From Promicromonospora sp. AC04 (GTDB lineage Bacteria; Actinomycetota; Actinomycetes; Actinomycetales; Cellulomonadaceae): a DNA stretch of 64,000 nt. The position numbers and the translations under genes were made by a program. The stretch is taken from contig NZ_QBUG01000007.1 of assembly GCF_003058225.1 (NCBI RefSeq), positions 341,043 to 405,042 of the forward strand, written 5' to 3'. The notes below the pieces were generated by a model that made no database searches, was not told the DNA's origin, and saw only the letters and a program-made list of their open reading frames with translations. Below are positions 57,377 through 64,000 of the stretch, one piece after another; position 1 is the first letter of the stretch, and each line of letters opens with the position of its first letter.

Positions 57377-59854
57377 ATGGCGCGCAAGCCGTCGCAGCCG
57401 CTCGACGAGAGCGAGATCCACGAGAAGGTCGTGGACATCGACGTCGCCTCGGAGATGGAGGCCTCGTTCCTCGAGTACGCCTACTCCGTCATCTACTCGC
57501 GGGCCCTCCCGGACGCGCGCGACGGCCTCAAGCCGGTGCAGCGCCGCATCCTCTACATGATGTCGGACATGGGGCTGCGCCCCGACCGCGCGCACGTGAA
57601 GTCGTCGCGCGTGGTGGGCGAGGTCATGGGAAAGCTGCACCCGCACGGTGACGCCCCGATCTACGACGCGCTCGTGCGCCTGGCGCAGGACTTCTCGCTG
57701 CGGCTGCCGCTCGTGGACGGGCACGGCAACTTCGGCTCGCTCGACGACGGCCCCGCCGCCCCCCGGTACACGGAGGCGCGCCTCGCGGCGTCGTCGATGG
57801 CGATGACCACGGGCCTCGACGAGAACGTCGTGGACTTCGTCCCGAACTACGACAACAAGCTCACCCAGCCCGAGGTGCTGCCCTCCGCGATCCCGAACCT
57901 GCTGGTCAACGGCGCGTCCGGCATCGCGGTCGGCATGGCCACGAACATGGCGCCGCACAACCTCGTCGAGGTCGTCTCGGCGGCGCAGCACCTGATCAAG
58001 AACCCCGAGGCCACGCTCGAGGACCTGCAGCGGTTCGTGCCCGGCCCGGACCTGCCGACGGGCGGCAAGATCGTCGGGCTGGAGGGCGTCCGCGACGGCT
58101 ACCGCACCGGCCGCGGCAGCTTCCGGACCCGCGCCACCGCGCGGATCGAGAACGTCACCCCGCGCCGCAAGGGCATCGTCGTCACCGAGCTGCCCTACCT
58201 GGTCGGGCCGGAGAAGGTGATCGAGAAGATCGCCGACGGCGTCAAGGCCAAGCGCATCCAGGGCGTCAACAACGTGCAGGACCTCACCGACCGCACGCAC
58301 GGGCTGCGCCTGGTCATCGAGGTCAAGACGGGCTTCGACCCGGACGCCGTGCTGGAGCAGCTGTACCGCGTCACGCCGCTCGAGGACTCGTTCGGCATCA
58401 ACAACGTGGCGCTGGTCGACGGCCAGCCGCGCACGCTCGGCCTGGTCGAGATGCTGCGGGTCTGGGTGGAGCACCGCATCTCGGTGGTCCGGCGCCGCTC
58501 GCAGTACCGCCTGGACAAGCGCCTGGAGCGGCTGCACCTGGTGGACGGCCTGCTCATCGCGATCGTAGACATCGACGAGGTCATCCAGGTGATCCGGTCG
58601 TCCGACGACGCCGCCATCGCCCGCGACCGCCTGCGCGAGATCTTCGACCTGTCCGAGCCGCAGGCGTCCTACATCCTCGACCTGCAGCTGCGCCGGCTCA
58701 CCCGGTTCTCCCGCATCGAGCTGGAGAAGGAGGCCGAGGAGCTGCGCCGCGAGATCGCGGAGCTCCAGGAGCTCCTCAACGACGAGAGGCTGCTGCGCCG
58801 CCTCGTCAGCACCGAGATGGGCGAGGTCGCCCGCACCTACGGCACGCCGCGCCGCACCGTGCTGCTCGACGCCGCGGGCGGGTCCGTCGGCTCGGTGGCG
58901 ATCGCTCCCGCCAACGGCCGCAAGAAGGGCGCCGAGCCCATCGACCTGCAGATCAAGGACCTGCCCACCCGCGTAGTGCTGTCCGCGACGGGCCTGCTGG
59001 CCCGGCTGCCGGACGACGTCCCGGTGCCGCGCGACGGCAACCGCGCCGCGCACGACGCCCTGCGGGGCGACACCGCCGCGACGACCCGCGGACACGTGGG
59101 CCTCGTGACCTCGGCGGGCCGGATGCTCCGCATCTCGGTGCTGGACCTGCCCTCGCTCCCGCCGACCGACGGCGCGCCGTCGCTGTCCGGCGGCATCCCG
59201 GTCAGCGAGCTCGTGGAGCTCGAGCACGGCGAGACCGTGCAGGCGGTGACGGCGCTCGGCGCCGACGCCCCGACCGTCGCCCTCGGGACCGCACAGGGCG
59301 TCGTCAAGCGCATCGCGCCGTCGGACGCCCCGGCCAAGGGCGACGAGTGGCCGGTGATCGCCCTGCGGGAGGGCGACACCGTGGTGGGTGCCGCGGTCGT
59401 GGCCGACGACGACGAGCTGGTCTTCGTGGCCGACGACACCTCGCTGCTGCACTTCCCTGCCTCGTCCGTCCGGCCGCAGGGCCGGTCCGCCGGTGGCATG
59501 GCGGGCATCAAGCTCGGCGCGGACCGGCGGGCGGTGTTCTTCGGCGCCGTCCCCTCCGGGGTCGAGGCAACGGTGGTGACCATCGCGGGCTCGGCCGACT
59601 CGCTGCCGGGCGTTGAGGCCGGCGCGGGCAAGGTGACGCCGTTCGCGCTGTACCCCGGCAAGGGCCGCGCGACCGGCGGTGTGCGGTCGCAGCGGCTCCT
59701 GAAGGGCGAGGACGGCCTCATCCTGGCCTGGGTCGGTGCCACTCCCCCGCGCGCTCTCGGCGCCGGCGGTCAGCCGGTCGAGCTGCCCGAGGTGGACCAG
59801 CGTCGCGACGGCTCCGGTACCCCGATCGCGGCGCCGGTCGCGGTGATCGGCTGA
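57377..59854 (+). CDS. parC: Type IIA topoisomerase subunit A (GyrA/ParC-like)
   Basis: An 825-residue DNA-cleaving subunit. The active-site tyrosine is Tyr131 in [10 protein letters not shown]; the breakage domain ([40 protein letters not shown]) and the coiled-coil tower ([18 protein letters not shown]) are intact. The C-terminal beta-pinwheel lacks a clear QRRGGKG GyrA box; [10 protein letters not shown] is the nearest match. This supports a topoisomerase IV-like or second gyrase-like subunit rather than the housekeeping GyrA. No subunit B gene is in the window. AGGAG lies 11 bases before the ATG. Confidence 0.9.
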   Translation: MARKPSQPLDESEIHEKVVDIDVASEMEASFLEYAYSVIYSRALPDARDGLKPVQRRILYMMSDMGLRPDRAHVKSSRVVGEVMGKLHPHGDAPIYDALVRLAQDFSLRLPLVDGHGNFGSLDDGPAAPRYTEARLAASSMAMTTGLDENVVDFVPNYDNKLTQPEVLPSAIPNLLVNGASGIAVGMATNMAPHNLVEVVSAAQHLIKNPEATLEDLQRFVPGPDLPTGGKIVGLEGVRDGYRTGRGSFRTRATARIENVTPRRKGIVVTELPYLVGPEKVIEKIADGVKAKRIQGVNNVQDLTDRTHGLRLVIEVKTGFDPDAVLEQLYRVTPLEDSFGINNVALVDGQPRTLGLVEMLRVWVEHRISVVRRRSQYRLDKRLERLHLVDGLLIAIVDIDEVIQVIRSSDDAAIARDRLREIFDLSEPQASYILDLQLRRLTRFSRIELEKEAEELRREIAELQELLNDERLLRRLVSTEMGEVARTYGTPRRTVLLDAAGGSVGSVAIAPANGRKKGAEPIDLQIKDLPTRVVLSATGLLARLPDDVPVPRDGNRAAHDALRGDTAATTRGHVGLVTSAGRMLRISVLDLPSLPPTDGAPSLSGGIPVSELVELEHGETVQAVTALGADAPTVALGTAQGVVKRIAPSDAPAKGDEWPVIALREGDTVVGAAVVADDDELVFVADDTSLLHFPASSVRPQGRSAGGMAGIKLGADRRAVFFGAVPSGVEATVVTIAGSADSLPGVEAGAGKVTPFALYPGKGRATGGVRSQRLLKGEDGLILAWVGATPPRALGAGGQPVELPEVDQRRDGSGTPIAAPVAVIG

Positions 59855-59880
59855 TCTGGCGAGAGTAGTTTCGTGGGAGC

Positions 59881-59908
59881 TGTCGATTCTGGCGCGGCTC
59901 GCCCGTCC
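59881..59908 (+). promoter_or_regulatory. ECF42-type promoter candidate
   Basis: TGTCGA at 59881-59886 is followed after 17 bases by CGTC (59904-59907), 37 bases before the YCII gene start. TGTCGA in the -35 position with a CG(A/T)C-like -10 is what I recall for ECF42 targets, and the gene pair downstream encodes an ECF42-type sigma factor. Autoregulation is inferred. Confidence 0.6.
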
Positions 59909-59944
59909 AAGGCGTGTCAACATTCCACGAACGAGGAGCTCGAC

Positions 59945-60325
59945 ATGACTGACACCTGGGTCTTCCTGATCCGCGAGGGCGACTGGGACTCCGACGCCTA
60001 CCTCCCGGAGAACCTTCGGGGGCAGGACCGCTCCGAGGACGAGGACATGGCCGCCCATGGGCGCTTCCAGCAGGCCGTCACCGACCTCGGCGCCAAGCTC
60101 ACCGGCGGCGACGCGCTGCAGAACGCCAAGTACGGCGGGTGGGTCGCCGTCGGCAAGGACGGTGCCGAGCCGGTCTACACCGACGCCCCCTACACCGACA
60201 CCAACGAGGTCATCACCGGCTTCTACGAGGTCGAGTGCGACGAGGCGACCGCACGCAAGATCGCGGCGCTCGTACCCAGCGGCAACGTGGTCGAGTGGCG
60301 CAAGGTCCTGCACTTCGACTCCTGA
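59945..60325 (+). CDS. YCII/DGPF-related protein
   Basis: A 126-residue YCII-fold protein (MTDTWVFLIREGDWDSDAY; GRFQQAVTDLGAKLTGGDAL). The region that carries DGPFxExKE in ECF42 partner proteins reads DAPYTDTNEVITGFY here, a degenerate form. Proteins of this type are always found beside ECF42 sigma factors; their activity is unknown. GAGGAG lies six bases upstream of the ATG. The sigma factor gene follows after 16 bases. Confidence 0.82.
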   Translation: MTDTWVFLIREGDWDSDAYLPENLRGQDRSEDEDMAAHGRFQQAVTDLGAKLTGGDALQNAKYGGWVAVGKDGAEPVYTDAPYTDTNEVITGFYEVECDEATARKIAALVPSGNVVEWRKVLHFDS

Positions 60326-60341
60326 GTGCCGAGGTTTCTGA

Positions 60342-61571
60342 GTGCCGATCGACCCAGCGGCGTTCCGCACCGCCTGGCCCCAGGTGGTGCGGTCGCTCGC
60401 CGTGACCACGCGCAGCCTGGACAGCGGTGAGGAGTACGCCGCGGAGGCGTTCGCCCGCGCCGCGGCGCAGCCCGACGGCGCGATCGACGACCTCGTCGGC
60501 TGGTGCGTCCGGGTCGGCCGCCGCACTTGGCTCGACACGGTGCGCCACCAGAACGTGTTCGCCCGGCTCCAGCCCCAGCTCGCCCGTCCGGAGGTGGCCG
60601 ACGTGGACGTGCCGACCGCGCCGGGCGACGACCTGGACGACCGCCTCGCACTGCTCTTCGTCGCCTGCGACGACGCGCTCGCGCCCGGCGCCCAGCTGGT
60701 CCTGGCGATGCGCGTGGTCTGCGGCCTCACGATCCGGCAGATCGCGGGGCACCTCGGCATCGCCGAGGCCACCGCGGCCGCACGGCTCACCCGCGCCAAG
60801 TCCGCGCTGGCCCGGGCCCGGGGCGAGTTCGCGGTGCCCGACGGCGCAGCGCGGGCCGCGCGGCTGCCCGTCGTGCTCGCGTGCGTCGCGGGCCTGTTCA
60901 CCGTGGGACAGCGGGAGGGGCTCCAGCCCGCCGACGCCACGCAGGACCCCGCCCGTGACGCGTCGACGCTCGCCGAGGCCCTGGTCGCGGAGTACCCGGA
61001 CGATCCCGAGGTGCTCGGCCTGCGCGCGGTGTGCCGCCTCGGCCTGGCAAGACGGCCCGGCCGAGTGCGCGACGGCGTCGCGCTTCCCCTCGACGAGGTG
61101 GACCGGTCCGTGTGGGACGGGCACCTGCTGAACGCCGGCCTGGACGACACCGCGGCCGCGCTCGCCCGCACCAAGCCGCCCGGGCGGCCCGGGCGCTTCG
61201 CGCTGGAAGCCGCGATCTCGGGCGTGCACGCCACGGCCCGCGACGCGGCGGACACGGACTGGCCCCGGCTCGCGCAGCTCTACGACGCGCTGCTGGACGC
61301 CTGGCCGTCCCCGGCCACGCGGGTAGCCCGCCTGGTGGTGCTCGGCCGGCTCACGATGCGCGACGGCGGCGACCTCGCCCCGGTCGAGCGCGAGCTCGAG
61401 GACCTGGTCGCCGACGGCCCGCCGTATGCCGCCCGCGACGCCAGCCTCACCCTCGCCGACCTGGCGCGACGGACCGGCCGCACCGACGAGGCGGCCGGCC
61501 GCTACCGAGAGCTGCTCGACGTGGTGCCCGCCGGACCCCTGCGCGAGTTCTGCCGCCGGTACGCCGGATAG
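60342..61571 (+). CDS. ECF42-type RNA polymerase sigma factor with C-terminal extension
   Basis: A 409-residue sigma factor. Sigma region 2 occupies the first 80 residues (LVGWCVRVGRRTWLDTVRH), region 4 about 105-160 (LRVVCGLTIRQIAGHLGIAE-type helix-turn-helix, read here as RVVCGLTIRQIAGHLGI), followed by a long helical C-terminal domain (about 170-405) with TPR-like pattern. This domain layout plus the adjacent YCII gene marks the ECF42 group, which has no dedicated anti-sigma factor. GTG start at 60342 behind GAGG. Confidence 0.88.
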   Translation: MPIDPAAFRTAWPQVVRSLAVTTRSLDSGEEYAAEAFARAAAQPDGAIDDLVGWCVRVGRRTWLDTVRHQNVFARLQPQLARPEVADVDVPTAPGDDLDDRLALLFVACDDALAPGAQLVLAMRVVCGLTIRQIAGHLGIAEATAAARLTRAKSALARARGEFAVPDGAARAARLPVVLACVAGLFTVGQREGLQPADATQDPARDASTLAEALVAEYPDDPEVLGLRAVCRLGLARRPGRVRDGVALPLDEVDRSVWDGHLLNAGLDDTAAALARTKPPGRPGRFALEAAISGVHATARDAADTDWPRLAQLYDALLDAWPSPATRVARLVVLGRLTMRDGGDLAPVERELEDLVADGPPYAARDASLTLADLARRTGRTDEAAGRYRELLDVVPAGPLREFCRRYAG

Positions 61572-61614
61572 CGGCCTGGCCGCCGGGTCGTCGGCGCCCG
61601 GTCAGCGCGCCGGG

Positions 61615-62325
61615 TCAGCGCGCCGGGGCGACCGCCGCGATCATCACCTCGGCCAGTTCCTTCGGCTTGGTGAACATCGGCCAGTGCCCCGTGGGCAGGT
61701 CGACGATCTCGTAGTCGGCCAGGGTCTTGAGCTCGGCTACGTACGGGTGGTCCTGCTCCATGAGCTGCCGCATCATCGCGCCCGGGAACTCGCACGCGAT
61801 CACGGTGCCCGGGATGCCACGCTGCGCCACGCCGGGGTGGTGGTGGCCCTCGCGAACCGTCGCCCCCGGCTGCGGGACCGCTCGCGCGCGGAACTGGGCT
61901 CGCAGCTCGTCGGTGAGGTCCACGAGGTCCTCGTCCTCGAACTTCTCCCACGGCGGCAGCCGGTGGTCGACGACGTCGGCCGCCAGGCTCGCATCGATCG
62001 CCTGGCCCTCCGCCAAGGGGCCGCTGTCCACGTAGAGCACGCGCGCCACGCGCTCCGGGCGTAGGCCCGAGGCCGCGTACGCGAGCCCGCCGCCGGCCGA
62101 GTGGCCCACGAGCACCACCTCGGCGGGCTCGGGCACCGCGTCGATCGCGGCCACGACGGCGGCGACGTGGTCGCTCAGGTGGATGCCGGAGCGGTCCGCA
62201 TCGACCGACTCGAGCCCGGGGAGTGTCAGCGCGTGCACGGTGTGCCCGGCCCCCTCCAGCGAAGGCACGACGCCGTCCCACGCCGAACCGTTCAGCCAGA
62301 ACCCGGGGATCAGGATGATGTCCAT
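61615..62325 (-). CDS. Alpha/beta hydrolase
   Basis: A 236-residue hydrolase: oxyanion motif IILIPGFWLNGSAWDGV, nucleophile elbow GHSAGGGLAYAA near residue 75, and catalytic His in LPTGHWPMF near 220. It resembles small esterases related to the EstC/MenH group. The substrate is unknown. It is convergent with the sigma factor gene (43-base gap). The ATG at 62325 is preferred to 62349, which would add unrelated residues. Confidence 0.85.
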   Translation of the reverse strand: MDIILIPGFWLNGSAWDGVVPSLEGAGHTVHALTLPGLESVDADRSGIHLSDHVAAVVAAIDAVPEPAEVVLVGHSAGGGLAYAASGLRPERVARVLYVDSGPLAEGQAIDASLAADVVDHRLPPWEKFEDEDLVDLTDELRAQFRARAVPQPGATVREGHHHPGVAQRGIPGTVIACEFPGAMMRQLMEQDHPYVAELKTLADYEIVDLPTGHWPMFTKPKELAEVMIAAVAPAR

Positions 62326-62649
62326 GGGGCCGACGCTACGCCGGACCACTGACAGTGAGGACGCATGCGGCCTCGGGAGCCGTGGCTCGGCCGCTGACCG
62401 GCGTCCTGCTGGACTGCCCTCGGACTTGATCGCTCAAGACGTGGGGTCGCCGGAGCGGGGTGGGCGTCGGCGGGGTGGGCGTCGGCGGGGTAGGAGCTGG
62501 CGTCGGCGAGGTCGGCCCTGACATCGGCGGGGTCGGCGGCGCCGGGCGTCGGCGTGGTCGGCGCTGGCGTCGGCGGGGTCGGCGCTGGCGCCGGCGGGGT
62601 CGGCGCTGGCGCCGGTGGGGTCGGACCAGTTACGTGGACGGTGTGTCGC
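62326..62649. other. 324-base gap with GC-rich minisatellite
   Basis: No gene is supported here. The right part (62455-62625) is a degenerate repeat, listed separately. A minus-strand open frame runs through it and would encode Pro/Ala/Thr repeats then PAD-like repeats, in a different frame from the nuclease gene; it is probably not translated unless the nuclease gene is frameshifted. Confidence 0.5.
62455..62625. repeat. Minisatellite downstream of the HNH gene
   Basis: Degenerate GTCGGCGGGG-type repeats. The clearest part is three successive 21-base units (62556-62576, 62577-62597, 62598-62618), each GGTCGGCGCTGGC followed by GTCGGCGG, GCCGGCGG or GCCGGTGG, plus the first six bases of a fourth. 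Confidence 0.8.
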
Positions 62650-64000
62650 TTAGAACGGTGGCTGGTCGGGGTCGGGGTCGGTGGATTGGTTCGGGTTGGT
62701 GGGTATGGTTCCTGGCTCGGTGGTGGCGTATTGCCGGGGTAGGTGTTGGCCGGTGAGGGCTCGCAGGGTGAGGTCATGGCTGGTGTCGGGGTCGATCTGG
62801 TCGATCTCGATGTGGGTGTCCAGGACAGTGGGTGGTCGAGTGTGGGTCCGCCCGGTAGGGGTGGTCCAGGTCGTGATCCCGGTGTCGGGGTCACGGACGA
62901 CGCCCCAGCCAGCGTGGGTCTTGAGGAGGTGGTGTTTGCGGCACAGGGCTTGGAGGTTCTGCGCGCGGGTCTGTCCCGCGGTCCCAGGCGGAAGTGCCGT
63001 GGGGTCGTGGTCGTGGTCGAAGGGTTCGATGTGGTCCAGGTCGCACCGGTTCGCGGGGGTGTCGCACCACCCGAACGTGCAGGTCTCGTCTCTTGCTTCG
63101 ACTGCGGCGCGGAGCACCTTGCCGGGTTGGTAGGTGGTGGTGGAGTAGTCGGTCAGTACCCCGGTGATGGGGTCGGTGAGCAGGCGTTGCCAGGTCGCGT
63201 CGGTGGCGATCAGGCGGGCGGTGTCGGCGGGGATGGGTCCGTACCCGTCCAGGTTCCCGGGTGTGTCGTCCAGGCCGAGGAGCACGCTGGCCGGGATCGT
63301 GATGCGTACGACGGGCCGGGTCGGGGTGATCCGCACGACCTGCACCGTCTCGTGCACCGTCTCGTGTACGACCTGCTGGATGACGGGCGCCCGGCCACCG
63401 CACGTGCACACGGGTGCACCGGGCCCATCCACCACACCGGTCGCATCCGCCGCGTCGGCCGCGTCGGCCGCGTCGGCTGTGTCGGCCGCGTCGGCTGTGT
63501 CGGCCGCGTCGGCTGTGTCGGCTGTGTCGGCTGTGTCGGCTGTGTCGGCTGTGTCGGCCGCGTCGGCTGTGTCGGCTGTGTCGGCTGTGTCGGCTGTGTC
63601 GGCCGCGTCGGTCGCATCGGCCGCGTCGGTCGCGTCGGTCGCGTCGGTCGCGTCGGTCGCATCAGCGCTGCCGGACCGCCCACCGTTGGTGCCGCCGACG
63701 CACGAGTCGTCCGTGCCCGTGCCGGCCCTCGTCACCGACCCCGACCCCGTGCCCGTGGTCGTGGTCGTGCCAGGCGTTGTGCCAGTCGTCGTGCCCGTGC
63801 TCGTCATCGGGCCCGTCGCTGTCCCCGTCGCTGTCCCCGTCGTCGTGCTCGTCGCCGGGTCCGTGCTCGTACCTGTCGCCGTGCCGGTGCTGGTCTCGGT
63901 GTGGGTGAAGCGGTCGGCGGGTAGGAGGCGGCCGGTGATGATGCCGGTCAGGGAGTCGGCGCGCAGCTGGCTCAGGGTGCGGTCTTCGCCGGTGGTGTGT
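62650..64000 (-). CDS. DUF222/13E12-family HNH endonuclease, N-terminus missing
   Basis: At least 449 codons; the frame is open to the right edge (first residues HTTGEDRTLSQLRADSLTGI), so the true start is outside. DUF222 is seen on both sides of a low-complexity insert: LRADSLTGIITGRLL before it, and VRITIPASVLLGLDDTPGNL...TDPITGVLTDY after it. The HNH nuclease domain follows with C-x4-C (CTFGWC), CDLDHIEPFDHDHD, NLQALCRKHHLLKTHAGW. These genes are multi-copy in actinobacteria and often sit in mobile or variable regions. The tail is Pro/Asp-rich. Confidence 0.88.
   Translation of the reverse strand, partial: HTTGEDRTLSQLRADSLTGIITGRLLPADRFTHTETSTGTATGTSTDPATSTTTGTATGTATGPMTSTGTTTGTTPGTTTTTGTGSGSVTRAGTGTDDSCVGGTNGGRSGSADATDATDATDATDAADATDAADTADTADTADTADAADTADTADTADTADTADAADTADAADTADAADAADAADATGVVDGPGAPVCTCGGRAPVIQQVVHETVHETVQVVRITPTRPVVRITIPASVLLGLDDTPGNLDGYGPIPADTARLIATDATWQRLLTDPITGVLTDYSTTTYQPGKVLRAAVEARDETCTFGWCDTPANRCDLDHIEPFDHDHDPTALPPGTAGQTRAQNLQALCRKHHLLKTHAGWGVVRDPDTGITTWTTPTGRTHTRPPTVLDTHIEIDQIDPDTSHDLTLRALTGQHLPRQYATTEPGTIPTNPNQSTDPDPDQPPF
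63440..63665 (-). repeat. 9-bp coding tandem repeat inside the HNH gene
   Basis: About 25 units of nine bases (plus-strand forms GTCGGCTGT and GTCGGCCGC, later GTCGGTCGC) encode repeats of Ala-Asp-Thr or Ala-Asp-Ala on the minus strand. Unit length is a multiple of three, so copy-number change keeps the frame. Flanking residues are Thr/Gly-rich repeats (63670-63860), making an insert of roughly 130 residues in DUF222. Confidence 0.9.

Noticed and set aside
57359..61255. A 1298-codon open frame on the minus strand
   Set aside because: It is antisense to the topoisomerase, YCII and sigma factor genes, with low-complexity composition and no recognisable domain.
62310..62894. Minus-strand frame rich in Pro, Ala and Thr
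   Set aside because: It overlaps the nuclease gene in another frame and follows from the minisatellite; kept only as a possible frameshifted tail.
63440..63665. CRISPR-like appearance of the short repeats
   Set aside because: Units are nine bases, contiguous and in coding frame; there are no spacers and no cas genes.

Overview
The window is very GC-rich DNA with densely packed genes, frequent GTG starts and many 1-8 base start/stop overlaps. Gene content points to a high-GC Gram-positive actinobacterium. The family mix (SepH, DUF3093, DUF3159, DUF3710, DUF4193, DUF5998, GuaB1, an ECF42-type sigma factor, a 13E12/DUF222 HNH nuclease) fits a Micrococcales member, probably near Promicromonosporaceae or Cellulomonadaceae. 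That placement is inference from gene families; no rRNA is present.

Layout. 1-3.9 kb: start of a P-loop regulator or ATPase running off the left edge, an SNF2 helicase, a PPOX-fold flavoprotein and a GNAT acetyltransferase. 4.0-11.9 kb: a cytochrome bd block on the minus strand (MFS transporter, cydA, cydB, a small two-helix membrane protein, cydD, cydC) with a divergent MarR gene and a palindromic operator; a relic of a second GNAT gene sits at its downstream edge. 11.9-17.6 kb: dxs, divergent guaB1, and a protein with two Rossmann domains around two membrane helices. 17.6-29.1 kb: a HelR-type helicase, a FxLYD protein, an alkaline phosphatase, and small enzymes (APH-type kinase, threonine dehydratase-like, Nudix, two alpha/beta hydrolases) with a TetR gene and a near-perfect operator.

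29.4-36.4 kb is the most unusual part. Three secreted proteins are encoded in a row: a two-domain laccase-type multicopper oxidase; a 1340-residue protein with ThuA (interrupted by an F5/8C domain), a sugar-dehydrogenase propeller, PKD, a short two-cysteine module and a DUF1080 domain; and a cupredoxin with four Ig-like repeats ending in the same two-cysteine module. Together they look like an extracellular oxidation chain for a carbohydrate with copper proteins as electron carriers. A perfect 22-bp hairpin ends the unit.

36.5-57 kb is conserved actinobacterial core: acn, an SGNH hydrolase, a TRAM methyltransferase, an APC/KimA-like transporter divergent from paired TrkA proteins, then DUF3159, OB-fold, DUF3710, dut, DUF3093, DUF4193 and an inositol-phosphatase family gene. 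From memory this order matches the M. tuberculosis Rv2689c-Rv2701c region. SepH, thymidine kinase, a phosphodiesterase-like gene, DUF5998 and a GNAT/acyl-CoA ligase fusion follow. 57.4-64 kb: a type IIA topoisomerase A subunit, a YCII protein with its ECF42-type sigma factor behind a TGTCGA promoter-like site, an alpha/beta hydrolase, and a DUF222 HNH nuclease gene carrying a large 9-bp tandem repeat and running off the right edge.

No rRNA, tRNA, CRISPR array or insertion sequence was recognised.
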